This document shows positions 10,104 to 21,653 of a stretch of DNA of 64,000 nucleotides, in pieces. Numbering within the stretch: position 1 is the stretch's first letter; the number at the start of each line of letters is the position of its first letter. A program made the translations under genes and the position numbers. The notes beneath the pieces are model-generated. The model made no database searches. It was not told where the DNA came from and saw nothing but the letters and a program-made list of their open reading frames with translations. Source of the DNA: Bolinopsis microptera (taxonomy: Eukaryota; Ctenophora; Tentaculata; Lobata; Bolinopsidae); NCBI RefSeq assembly GCF_026151205.1, contig NC_087078.1, positions 4,481,675 to 4,545,674 on the forward strand, given 5' to 3'.

Positions 10104-13100
10104 ATGGAGGACGGCTCTGATGCCCAGTTCATTGTGAAGATGTCGGGGATGCCCTTCTCCGCATCTTGTGAGGATGTAGCCAAGTTCCTGGCTGGGCTGG
10201 ATATCAAGGGAGGGAGGAAGAACGGGGTACACATCACTAAGGATGACTCAGGTACGTGGTATTCCACATCACTAAGGATGACTCAGGTACGTGGTATTCC
10301 AGATCACTAAGGATGACTCAGGTACGTGGTATTCCTTGTTCACACATCTGTTTTTAGGTCGGGTGAGTGGTGAGTGCTACGTGGAACTGACCTGTAAAGA
10401 AGACGTGGAGGCAGCTATCCGTAAAGACCACCAGTATATGGGGGAGAGGTGGGTCAGTGTTACAGAAGCTAGTAACGAGGCTATGGTTAACGACATCAGC
10501 AAGTGTGACCAGATTCAGCGTGAGTAATCAACTAGAGTAGTCAACTAGAATAGTTACCCAACTAGAGTAGTCACAGGACAATATCAAAATATACGATTTA
10601 TTAGCCCCTAATTAAAACTAACTTAGTTTAAATTATGAAATGAATTACAGAGAAGTTGGACGATAAGGGCGAGTTTGTTATTAAAGTGAGGGGTTTACCT
10701 TGGTCCTCAAATACGGAGGATATTGAGAGCTTTTTCGGCGGGTGCAACTTAAAGGATGATAAAGAGTCTTCAATACACATTCTCCGTAACTCTGAAGGTG
10801 GGAGATTAATTAATTATAGTTAGAGCATTATGAACAGTCAATAAAGTGGCTTAGTGTAATTATGATTGATGAGCAGTCAATATTGTACATTGGTTTACTG
10901 TAATAATTAATTAATTAGTTGCAAGTAATGTTAATTACTCACTAAGTTCTATAACTCATTACAGGACGCCTAACTGGGCAAGCGTTTATAGAGTTCGGAG
11001 ATATAGAGAGTTTGAACCAAGGTTTGGGTAAAAACAGAGAGCACATGGGTAAGAGGTACCTAGAGGTAAGCAGGTCCTCTAAAGATGAGATGTCCAGGTT
11101 CACGGAGAAGTCAAACACGGTCTCCAGTAAGTTTACATGTAGCAATCAGTGTAACACACAGTGTAACACACAGTGTCACACTGAGTGTCACACTGTGTGT
11201 TACACACAGTGTTACACTCAGTGTAACACACAGTGTCACACACAGTGTTACACTGAGTTTTACACAAAGTGTCACACTCAGTGTCACACACAGTGTTACG
11301 CTCAGTGTTACGCTCATTGTCACACACAGTGTCCAGTAAGTTTACTCAGCAGACAACATGTCAAAGTTTTGTGAAGAATTCTAAACGTTAGCTAAGTAGT
11401 ACAGTATAGTTAATAATATACTTGGTTAATTGTTGGGAGGTGTATTACAACTAACCCTTTCCTCGTCTAGAAATGAGAGAGCCAGTAGTATTGTGCAGAG
11501 GACTGCCTTTTTCTGCAACCGAGGAGGATGTTTGTAGCTTCTTCTCCGGACTGGAGATTGCAGATCTACAGGTCAGTCTTTCCTTTCCAAACTTTACATG
11601 GATTTAAAATGATTAGAGTTAAAAGAACATTTTTTTGACATTTTTCAAGATCAAAATAATAATACATACTAAAAAGGTTATATGATTTATTAATCAACTT
11701 GTTAGTAACAATATCTTACCAAAAGATGGTGTACGACACAGATGGAGTGCGACCAATGGGCAAATGTTTTGTGCAGTTTGGTTCTGTTAAAGACAGCGAG
11801 GCTGCAATGGCTAAGTTTGGCGAGAAGATGAGCAACAGGTTGGTGTGCAATGTTAAGGAGGGGGAGCATGGTTGAATCTGAAGATTTGAGACTTTAACGT
11901 CGCATATTTATCTAATTTATTACTTTAACATATGTCTTTTACCGCAGGTATATAGAAATATTCCAGTCCAACAGAAAGTACTGGTACGCCCAAGAAGGAG
12001 TGCCTATGGAGAGAGGAGGGCCGCATGCGGAGGAAGCAAGACACGCCCCTCCCCCCAGAGGTAGACCTCGTCCCGGTCCCTACTCTAAACCACCTAGAGG
12101 AGGTGCTGGAGGTTATGCGCCTCCTCCACGGGGCGGCCGAATTAAACACATGTCACATGACCGCAGATCCTCGCGTGAGTACCGTTATAATACTAGTTTT
12201 GTAATTTAGAGAGCACTGTCAAATATTACCTTAATTCATTGTTAGTGAAGTTTTTGACTGTGAGTAATCCCCTAATTCTAAATTAAACAATTTATTTTCA
12301 GCTTATGGAGGATACGATGGATCTGAGGGATTCGCAGTCCAGTGAGTGTTCCTACTACAACTGTTCAGTATTGTTAACATTTACTAGAACCTTGTTCTTC
12401 CAAAACTGTAAAACTTGTTTTTAAGTATTCATTCACATTGGTATTGCTAATGTTAAAATAATCTTTCAAGCTAAAATTAAACATAAGTTTCAAAACTGAA
12501 AACTTGGGAAGATAAATTAGTTGACAGGGAGTACTTGGTAACGAAGTGGTTATATAACAGGAAGTATAATTTGGTCACTGTTGCGGTAACAAAATAGGGA
12601 GTTTTGGTGACTAATGCGGTTACTATAAAGTATAACAATTTCAGGGGATACACAGGGAAAGCAGTATTAATTGTTAAAGTGTTATAATATAGGGATTATA
12701 TGATTATAGGGATTTAAATGCGGTTCATTGTGGAAATTGTATAGGGAGTTAAAGGTTGAACTATTGCAGGGATTATTCAGCGGGGGCAGGAGGGACTAGG
12801 GCTGCCGGTCTTCCAAAAAAGCACATAGTTGTGGTAAAGGGGGTCTCAATGGATGTTTCCATGGGGGATGTTATCAAATTCTTCACGGAATCTAATCCGC
12901 CTAAAAATGTGGAAATGAAGTTCGGGGAAGCAGTGGTGGAGTTTCATAGCCACGGGGACGCTATGAGGGCTATGTTGAAGGACAAGACCATGCTTGGTTA
13001 GTGGACAAAAGTGGTCGGTTATCTGGTAAAATTTGGGCTGTGAATTGATAACGATTTTGTCTAATAAAGTTGATCCATGCCTAGGACAGAATTTAAGAAG

Positions 13101-13693
13101 CTTTAATTTGCATAACCTCCAGCTGGTGTGAAAGTGAACCTTGAACTGCAGTCCAAACCAGAGGACTACGTGGGGTATTCAGACAGTGCTCCTGCTGAAG
13201 ATCCTTATCAGGACCCCTACTCAACCACCTTCAGCGACCCGTACCAGCAGAGTAAACCTTACCAAGGTACCGGTTAATCTATAACGTATATATAAGTTTA
13301 AATATATATTATATAACCTATATAACCTATATATATTTTATAACCTATATAACCTATATATATTTTATAACCTGTATAATGTTTTCCATCGTTAATGGAT
13401 TGAGCCGCGCGATACTTCGCAGATGACAAAGCTTTGCCCGGTTCCACTACTCCTGTCTCTAATATTTCGCCTGGTTCTAATATTTCGTCTGGTTCTAATA
13501 TTTCGAGAAGAAGGCGCGCTACTTCGAAGAAATTCAGACGAGTATCACTACATCCGTCAAATATAACCTGGCCTCCTTGTTACCCGTAACTCTGTACCAG
13601 TAGAGTGTTACCCAGTTACCAATTGTTTACGTTACCAAGGTAGGTAACACAGTTAACTTTTCAGGAACATACAGTTCCAGTTACAGATGGTAG
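10104..13693 (+). CDS. hnRNP F/H-like quasi-RRM RNA-binding protein, 10-11 exons
   Basis: Exons: 10104-10251, 10358-10519, 10651-10797, 10965-11126, 11471-11571, 11726-11838, 11948-12174, 12302-12341, 12770-12996 and 13123 onward. All phases join. Three quasi-RRMs are clear, each with hnRNP H/GRSF1-style strand motifs: MSGMPFSAS ... GECYVEL, VRGLPWSSNTEDIESFF ... GQAFIEF, and CRGLPFSATEEDVCSFF ... GKCFVQF. Next come an Arg/Gly/Pro linker, a Tyr/Gly stretch, a degenerate fourth RRM (KKHIVVVKGVSMDVSMGDV) and a Tyr/Ser/Pro tail. Such proteins bind G-rich RNA and regulate splicing. The last exon either reads through to TAA at 13275-13277 or splices at 13266 to 13665-13693, which ends SSSYRW-stop; both keep frame. 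The acceptor before 11726 is weak (ACCAAAAG). Confidence 0.88.
10230..10334 (+). repeat. 35-bp triplication carrying the exon-1 5' splice site
   Basis: Three 35-bp units (10230, 10265, 10300), each with GGATGACTCAG|GTACGTGG, give three equivalent donors at 10252, 10287 and 10322. Only the first keeps the RRM frame, since 35 and 70 are not multiples of three. Confidence 0.95.
11147..11335 (+). repeat. CAGTGTNACAC-type tandem repeat inside an RRM-gene intron
   Basis: Degenerate 10-12 bp units alternate CAGTGTAACACA, CAGTGTCACACT and CAGTGTTACACT. The array is bordered on both sides by the same donor-like sequence TCCAGTAAGTTTA (donor at 11127, copy at 11336). The repeat is read without stops on both strands, giving spurious Cys/Thr-rich ORFs. 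It is similar to the 32-bp minisatellite at 3625-4084. Confidence 0.9.
13286..13380. repeat. AT-rich tandem repeat (TATAACCTATATA)
   Basis: Repeated TATAACCTATATAACC and TATATTTTATAACC blocks immediately downstream of the candidate stop of the quasi-RRM gene. Confidence 0.7.
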
Positions 13694-15316
13694 ATCTAAA
13701 GGAGATCAGATCTTTGAGTTGACCACCAACTGCCGGTGCTCTGAAAATCTTGCGTTTCAGCATCGCTCAAATGAACTGATCGATCACATTTTTATTATTT
13801 AACCGGCTTGATTTCAAATATTTTGTTTTATTATTCAAGATACGTTTTATATTTGTTCATTCTAACTATTGCTGTGTGATTAATATGGCTGAGAACAAGT
13901 GTGAATATATTTCGACAAGTTTATTCTACTGCTGCGTGCAGGTTTTACCATTAAGTCGAAGAGGAACTACTTATCCAAGCTGACTTTTGTACTTGAAACA
14001 CAATTACAAATTATATCCATGTATTTACGATATTAGTAAAACTGTTAATTTTAGACCTAAAACAGAGTTTAAGTTTGTTCCACGAATGTCTTTTTATTTT
14101 ACCTGGGGAACACTTGTAGGTTTATAATCTATCACCCGTTAAGCGCGCACCCGTTCACTTTATCTCTCACACGTTGAACGGGTGATCTCGTAAAATATTA
14201 GTTCCTAGTATAGACCGTCGTCGAGTCCAACTCTGCGCGCGTCTCGTAATACGAATATATGTAGGGGGTGCACAATAAAAATAAACTTGCTCGGACTTAA
14301 AAATGTCTGTACCATTGTTTTCTAGAGACTGTGAGAATTTTCACAATACCAAATTTGTCATACCTTTTCGGAAAGATCAGTGAGTTTCGCCTAGGTGCCA
14401 TATTTGTGGGTGCGCGGCTTTTGGAGCAAAATTAGCTGTAAAAGTCGCGTAATTTGACCAAATTCGTTGATTTTTGTCGTATTGTTCGGATATATCTTCG
14501 GTTCCTTGAATGAGATCATTCTTAAAATTGGCGACGACCTTCCGATAGGGCTTTCACAACTGTCCGAAAAATTTGGTGGATGTCAGATTTGATATAGTGA
14601 TCAAAATGAGGCAAAATACGCTGCTTTTACATTTTAGCTGTAACATAATGTCTGATCGTTGAATATGCTTTAAATCATCGGACACTTTCCTTGTTAGTCT
14701 ATGAGTAAGCTTACCAATTTTTGTTGCAATCGGAGGTTGGGAAGGATACTCAATATCTATTTGTTTGAAGAAAATTGTGCTGGCCGAAATTAGCGCTAAA
14801 AACCACCCTACGGTCGGCACGCGCGACTCACTGTCGATGGCGCACTACCTAATATATGTAATTCAATTATGCATAATGAATTTCAAAATGCAGCGATTTC
14901 ATTGGACGAGAGCAACTGTATCATGAGCTTAAATTTAATTGCTTTTGGCGACGTTTTACTACAAATGGCAGCGTTTGATCGGAAACCTAGTTCCAGCCCC
15001 CTGTGAAGCACATGTTGCTCTATCCAGAGCCCTTGCGCTTGCAGTAGCGCGCACCCGCCTCACGGCGGTAAAACTTGACTTGTGAAACAAGCGCGCCCGC
15101 AGTGGCGCGAAAGCACATGGTTAGGTGAAAAGCACATGCAACATGGTTGATGGTCAATGGTTAGGATTACACAGGATTACACAGGATTTACACAGGATTA
15201 CACAGGATTAAAATTAAATTATAGATCCATTATCATGGACCGTCATAATTGTTTACAGAAGTTAATGAAAACAATCATCTTTGCTTGAAGTCAGAGGCCA
15301 GGGTTATCCTTGAGTC
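13694..15316. other. Repeat-rich intergenic DNA
   Basis: No host gene seen. It contains fragments also found near 16.4-16.6 kb (AATATTTCGAGAAGAA ... GACGAGTA) and a TCACCCGTTAAG motif at 14132-14143, whose inverted copy CTTAACGGGTGA sits near 15997. It also holds a short 11-bp tandem repeat (ACACAGGATT) around 15165-15210. Several segments look like degraded mobile-element DNA. Confidence 0.4.
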
Positions 15317-15946
15317 TTAATTATGACTAATTCGCGAGGTTCTCACCAAATTGATAGTAAAATTGTTTAAGTTTCGTGCATTTGAATTACGCTGACGCGT
15401 ATCTTCGGTGAAGCTATTTCGCTCTTCGGAGCAGCGAAGGAAAAAAGTGCACACACAGTTGACAGCATAGGAGAGCCTTTCTTGAAATTGAGTATACTGT
15501 GGGGTGTTTGGTTGAATATCAAGTGAGCGGTGGCAGTGAATATGGAGGCTTTGGTGATTTTGAGGAATTACAGTTGAGTAAGGAGACAAAATTTCCATGA
15601 GATGATCTTTGAGATTTGTTTCATTGATATTGCTGGAGTCGGTGATTTCATTGCTTATTTCAATGATTGGCATTTGAGAAAGATTTTTGACTAATTTCGA
15701 CCTCTGTTTTGAATACAAGTCACATATGTAAAGAACATGCGACTCGTCTTCGATGGTCTCAACGCCCATACTTGATTGGCACCAACCACATAGTCTTTGC
15801 TCACGGGGTGTGTTGGAGTATCTGCCTCTTTCAATATGGAGATCATGTGCGCTGATTCTAAGTTTTGTGGTACTGTAACGACGAGAAAAGCCTTTGCATA
15901 AGTATAAGTAGGGCTCTCGGTTAGGTGAACCGTTCGGCGGTCGCAC
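15317..15946 (-). pseudogene. Retroelement-derived ORF fragment with C-terminal zinc-binding motif
   Basis: A 209-codon open frame without a convincing ATG; the listed 5' end is a GTG and the frame stays open upstream. The motif KLRISAHDLHIERGRYSN, followed by CGWC and, about 20 residues on, HVLYIC, matches the small zinc-binding region often found after the reverse transcriptase of non-LTR retrotransposons (basic 'RISAH ... GRY', then C-x2-C and H-x4-C). No RT core is present, so I read it as a remnant or a domesticated fragment. Inverted TCACCCGTTAAG / CTTAACGGGTGA motifs at about 14132 and 15997 may bound a larger element. Confidence 0.5.
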
Positions 15947-16018
15947 GCTACTGCAAGCGAGAGGACTCTGGTTAGAGAAAAACAGGGGGTCTCGACTTAA
16001 CGGGTGATCGAGCGTGCT

Positions 16019-16371
16019 AAATCACTCTACAGTCGATCTTCGAGATTGTTCTAAAAGGGCCCCCGACGGTTGTAACCAACTTCAATCGATGTATTTTCGG
16101 ACGCTGATTCCGAATCACCCCCCATGACATAAGGTTAAAATGCTCCCCTGACGAGATATTGGCGAAAAACTGTCTCGATCACGTGATATGACCGTATAAG
16201 GAATTTAGTCTAATTTCGCGTTAGGGTTAGGGTTTCAGTATATGTTTTTGTTAAGGATTAGGTTAGGGTTAGGGTTGGGATCAGATTAGAGGGTTAGGGT
16301 TTCGAAAAGTCGTTCAGAACCAGCTAGAGAACGGGTTGAAAAAGTCACGTGACAGTCGAGTGTAGAGTGAT
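16019..16371. mobile_element. MITE-like element with internal TTAGGG telomere-like repeats
   Basis: The ends form an imperfect inverted repeat: TAAATCACTCTACAGTCGA at the left and AGTCGAGTGTAGAGTGATTA at the right. Inside, 16218-16303 holds several TTAGGGTTAGGG-type units with interruptions. No coding sequence. Confidence 0.6.
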
Positions 16372-16933
16372 TAATCATCATCCACGGGTGATACTCGTAA
16401 TATATTTGTTTCAACTCGGCGCGCGCGTCCTTGTTATAAACCTACAAGTCACGACGTGATACAACTTTATTTTTATCTTTGTCTATTACAAGTTATGGAC
16501 TGACCCAGCGCGCACAACTTCGTAGCACTTGCCTCGGGTCAATATTTCGAGAAGAAAGCGGCGCGCGCTACTGAGAGGAAATTTAGACGAGTACCATTTT
16601 TCATATCAAAAGCAATAAACTAACCAGCTAGATAAATTTTAATCATTTTTGATCTGTAATTAAAGTCATGACCCAGGGAATTTTGAATTATACCCAAGAA
16701 ACCTTACTGGTAGGGGCATAACTTCGAAAATAAAAGAGATAGAAACGTCTGGTTTTCAACAAAATGTTGGCCTTGTAAAAATAACGTTTCCACCCCCAGG
16801 GGGGAATCAAGACAAATTTTGAATTATCGCAAAACGTCTTATTTTGGGCCTTTTAAAAGTGCGCAGTTTTAACTGTGCGGATTCTTGTTCGATCTGATTG
16901 GCTAAATCGTATTACGTGGTACGTGGTCCAATT

Positions 16934-17001
16934 TTACTGGGCGGCGCTCAGCCTGTAATTCCGCCGAATCTTTATTTTAATAATAGCCTGGGGTCCCAAT
17001 T
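16934..17001 (-). repeat. Dispersed ~70-120 bp repeat, copy 1
   Basis: Contains TTACTGGGCGGCGCTCAGCC ... TAGCCTGGGGTCCC. It is the reverse complement of the copies at 17568-17690 and 35616-35704. Confidence 0.8.
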
Positions 17002-17567
17002 TAATTTGTTGGCTCTAAATTAATATCTAAATCTGATATTTTAACTATACCACCACTTTTTATTCCTCGTTCTCCTACAGGGTAGACCAGAAGTAACTGC
17101 CCACACGCAACCCTTTAATGACTCACGTAATTCTTCTTAGAAACAAAAAATATTAGGCTAGAAGATTGCTCCTCGAACGAAATATTGAAAATCATAAGCG
17201 AGTTCGAAAAGGTAAAGCCAGTGATATTTATAAGTGTAGTAAAAAAAAAGATGGTTCCTCTAGTCAACCGTAGGAGAAGAGAAAGCTTAACAACAAATTA
17301 GGTGGCTGCATTTTGTTTTGATTTTATTAGGTCCTAGTATTTATTCCTATTGTCTTAAAGTTTAAAGAGAACTCTCCTTAAATTATTTTAATGCAGTCAC
17401 TCAGGAAAGTTTATATCAGGAGTCAGGACACTTCAACAAAGACACATACTCTGCCCACAATAAGGGGCCATAATTGTTTCAATTATGTAACTGTATAGAA
17501 TTATTATTATTATTAAACATACTTTACAAAAGGTAAATTTGACAAGTACACTACAATGTACAGTAGA

Positions 17568-17690
17568 TTTACCTGGGGACCCGAGGCTATAATGTTCGTA
17601 AACATATAGTATAGAGATTAGGTAGAAATAAACAAATAGAGATTAGGCGGAATGACACGCTGAGCGCCGCCCAGTAACAGTAGACATACT
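17568..17690 (+). repeat. Dispersed ~70-120 bp repeat, copy 2
   Basis: TTACCTGGGGACCCGAGGCT ... GCTGAGCGCCGCCCAGTAA. With copy 1 it makes an inverted pair about 570 bp apart; the middle has no recognisable gene. Confidence 0.8.
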
Positions 17691-17817
17691 GAGCTTGAAA
17701 AGATCATTGATCTTCATTTAACCCTCAATCATGTTTTCTGATCATTTGTCTTAGTCGACCAAGGAGACATTACTCGCATAGGTCTTATGCAATGGATTCT
17801 TAGCTGGGTGACTCTGG

Positions 17818-17885
17818 GATTCGAACCCTGGACCTTCTGGGCAGAAGGTGGAAGCTCTAACTGCCAATTCTTAATAGGTGCCCTG
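17818..17885 (-). repeat. tRNA-derived SINE-like or tRNA-pseudogene sequence
   Basis: The minus strand has an A-box-like TTGGCAGTTAGAGC and a B box GGGTTCGAATCCC at normal tRNA spacing, with an anticodon-arm-like CCTTCTGCCCAGAAGG. The acceptor stem does not pair and the anticodon loop has the wrong size, so it is not a functional tRNA. Confidence 0.45.
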
Positions 17886-17984
17886 TAAAACCATACATTA
17901 TGATTTATGCCAAATTGTGGTGTCGCTCACATTATTAGTGATACTCAATAAATAACTCAATAAATTTATCTGAAATATTCAATG

Positions 17985-18018
17985 ACCTACCCGACCTACC
18001 CGACCTACCCGACCTACC
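17985..18018. repeat. 10-bp tandem repeat (CTACCCGACC)
   Basis: About four head-to-tail copies of CTACCCGACC. Confidence 0.85.
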
Positions 18019-18540
18019 TAGTACCTTAAGAACGACAATTTTAGTCTACCATAAAATTTGACTAAAATTGTTGTAAACAAAATTTATTGCTAATTTTTCG
18101 GAGATTAATTTAAAATCAGACCAAAATTTCAGTAGAGCATATATGACATGAATATTATTGAGCTTACTTTGTTTATAATTAATATATGATATAATGACAT
18201 CACCGTTCCTACTGCTGAACTGCTTTGACAATTACACGTGTAATTCGCTGCTTTTATGCTTCACATTATCTTTCTTCCTTTTATTTTCCCATAAGGCAAT
18301 ATCTGCATGGAGTTTAACTCATTGAAGTAATTAAGTGAAACGACCCCTTCTAGAATTTAGTCTTTAAAACCACTGCTTATGGAAAAATCAAATAAATGGA
18401 ATGGAAAACGGTCTCGAAAAGTCGAAAAATGTGACTAAAATTGCTGTAGACTAAAATATTTGTGAAATTTGTCACTTAAATTATGGTAACCAAAATTGTT
18501 GTAACCAAATTTATTAGCCTTAAGGTATTGTATTACCCTG

Positions 18541-18857
18541 CAGTTCCACGGCTCAGTTTTGCAACCAGATTTGCTCAAATTTTTTCTCACATTTTTGCGA
18601 CCGGAAATGAAATTCAAAAATATTTCTCCGCACGGAGAAATATTTTTGATATGACCCAAAACTCCGTGAAAGCAGTTTTAACCTGGGCGCTAATTTCATT
18701 ATAATGCGCCCACGTGCGCTCGCAAATCTGCGTGCAAATACCAACCGCATGGGAACGTACATTGTAAACAAAACTGCCTTCGCGGAGTTTTGCCTTTCAA
18801 AACTCTTTTCGCGGAGTTTTGTGTCAAATCTGGTCGCAAAACTGGGCTGTGGAACTG
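18541..18857. mobile_element. 317-bp foldback MITE with a nested perfect hairpin
   Basis: Terminal inverted repeats of about 35 bp: the left starts CAGTTCCACGGCTCAGTTTT and the right end ends CAGCCC/GGAACTG in inverse order. A perfect 17-bp palindrome with a 2-nt loop sits at 18614-18649. Short open frames on both strands here are by-products of the repeat. Confidence 0.75.
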
Positions 18858-21653
18858 GGCTGTTAGGCCAAAACGTTGAATTTTTCTTCATCTCTTTGTA
18901 AACGGCAAACACGATCCTTAGACCAATTCCATCCAATTGGTTTAGCCAGAAATAAATTTCAAAAGTAAAAAATAAATATTTAAAGACCATGCTGTAAATG
19001 CAAATGTAAGCACCCTACCCACACTTTTTTCCATAAACCTTTTTAAATCGGCTACAAAACGCATGCTCTTGAACCTGCAGAGTGAAAATGACGATGACAC
19101 GTGGCCCAGTTTCTTATTACATAATATTCCAGGTCTAAGAAGGTCACAACGTGTCTGAAAGTTACTGGACACAACGGTCATTATATCAGTTTAGTGAATT
19201 AGTTAATTAGTTAATTAGTAAATCAGTTATTAGTCATATGGTTATTATTAAGTACTATATATTATATGATATTAAAAAAATAAACTATGAATATACATTT
19301 GCACACAAAAAAACCAGAACAAACTGATCACAGACTAGCGGCAACTAATATTAATGGATAAGCCACACATCCTAAATTCCAGGTCCATATTTACACTGCC
19401 ACATTCCCCACTATCACTATTTTCCTATCAGCACAAACCGTAATTAATTGATTTCAACAATCACAAACACTACATATCCAAACTAATGACATGGCATAGC
19501 AATATCTACGATATCCTAAATCAGTCCCTAACAAACTTAGCGCGAGTCTGAAAGGCTGTTGGAAGCACAGAGTGCTCCATATTTTGTTTTATCAATAAAC
19601 CTTTTTTTTTTCATTTTCATTTTTTTTTTTTTTTTTAATAAATTTATTAACTGCGTGCAAATTTGTGTTTCAGATTTGATCTATTTATGATATATATTTA
19701 TGATTATGTAATAAAGTTATTAATATTATATTCGTAAACATTGGCTGGCTTACAAACCAGTCCCCAAACAAACAAACAAACATGCATTGCAATTGCAGAA
19801 GCAGAGTACACAGCAAAGCTCAGGTAACAGAAACGATCCATTATTATCAAAATTATTTAAATTTTCACTGTCGTGTTCCTAAGTAAATATCGATGTAAGT
19901 GTAATACCAAGATTAAGGTTGAATGGGATGAACCCAACATGAGCTTCAATAACAGGTTTCCCCTGACACCTCAAATGACTGTGAGAACACTCCAAAGTAG
20001 TATAGAGCAAAGCGAAGTCTTGTTCTTATAAAGCCCATCACATGAGCATATTGCTCCCCTCTTTTTTCCGACTGCAATATATTGGCTGCTACCTGCTTTA
20101 TGACCTTGGTGCAGCTTAGTCCTGAGCCCAGTGGTGTAATGTTTCATGTTGGCTCCCCCTGTGCCCTTAGTACCACCTCAGTAAATGTCCAACGTCAGTA
20201 AATGTCAGTTATTTGAGAAAGAGCCAAAACTGACATTGAAATCTATGTCAGTTAATGACATCTATATATGACATTAACTGACATTAACTGTCACTAACTG
20301 ACATTTATCTACCCCGTGCATCCCCTAGTTTCCCTTTCAGAAACAGGAAGGTTAAATTGAACTAATTAGGTGATTTCATTTAAAAAATAATGTGTTACCA
20401 TCGCAAAACGCTTAGTTTCAAAAAGAAAGTGTGTTCAAAGATAGTGCGCTCAAATGCTGACTGTAGTTCATGAGCGGGTATGTCGAGTCTAGATCCATCT
20501 GTTGTATTGGTTCTAGCACGCCAGAAATATATTAAATCATAATACTAAAAGCCATTATTGTCTAATCCATACTTACTGAAACTTTTGTGGTGTCTAATGT
20601 GAGAGGAGTCCCGGATTTGCCAACTATGGGGGCAGCCCCCCGAAAAGTTTTTTGAAATTTACCCCTCAAAACCTTGTCTGAAAGTGTCCAAATTGACTTG
20701 CAGAGGGCAATAAAATACAATACAATAGCAGATAAAATTAAAACAATTAGCACAATCATACAGAAATTAATTCCCATGATTCACTTCAGAACAACTCAGC
20801 GCTTTGTCTAAGTAAACATGTCGATGATAGTGTTAATGTCCATTGCCTTTGTGAGCTTCTTTTCATGGCTCAGAAGGGTCAAAAAACTGGTTCTCTCATC
20901 AGATAGTCTGCTTTTTTGGAGTTTTCACCCTATTCATCGAAATGTATGTGTTCAATTGGCAGTGCTACGTTCACACTGGATTAATATCTTTAGAAGTCAA
21001 TGATTTAGAGTCGAATAATTCCAGATTCAAATCAATTTTTAAAATCAATCAACTAGAAATTAAAATATATCCCACACAAACTTCCTTTTGAAATGATTTC
21101 CCCAATTTTGGTTTTCAACCGGGGAGGGGGGGGGGGGGGGGGGTGCACCCCTGCAGTGGAGCCATGGCATACCTGCTGAAAACTAACTCTAAACTATCCA
21201 CTCTGATAATCGTAATCTATAATTTTCTTTCATTATTAGATACAAATGTTTATCTGTTTATCTTTGTAAACCGAATTTACACAGGATGTTCACATCACTT
21301 ATTGCTTGTCAGTTAGTTTTATATTAGAACACATCATCTCGGACTGCATGCATGTCGATCATGTTTATTAACTAGTAGTTGCAGAATACAGATTAACTGT
21401 TTTCACTCGACGACTTTGCCTTGCATGCAACTGTGCAACAGATATAGTAACTTGTATAACATAGCTTTACATAGGTAACATCTCTACTAGTAAACGAAAC
21501 ATAACTTTAAGCACTGTTTAGTTGTTTAGTCTATTTGATTATTTCTACTGTTTTACAGATTACAGTACAGTTACTAGTAGCAGTTATTAAATTGTTATTG
21601 TTATTTATAACAACTTCTGCTTGACTTGATTTATTGTGTTTGTAGTAGCCAAA
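18858..21653. other. Intergenic AT-rich DNA without a recognisable gene
   Basis: Contains T-rich tracts at 19602-19636, short TGACATTAACTG repeats at 20170-20310 and a poly-G tract at 21126-21143. A GGTAAC half-site (RFX-like) lies at 21474-21479, about 175 bp before the RSPH1 ATG. Open frames at 20562-20777 and elsewhere are not convincing. Confidence 0.35.

Noticed and set aside
11012-11374. Cys/Thr/Gln-repeat ORF
   Set aside because: It begins in a real exon (10965-11126) but then reads through the intronic repeat; the spliced gene explains the exon part.
17818-17885. Functional tRNA gene
   Set aside because: A and B boxes are present but the acceptor stem does not pair and the anticodon loop is wrong; kept only as a SINE/pseudogene-like repeat.
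20562-20777. 71-codon minus-strand ORF with a membrane-like N terminus
   Set aside because: Hydrophobic codons come from AT-rich sequence; no splice or homology support.
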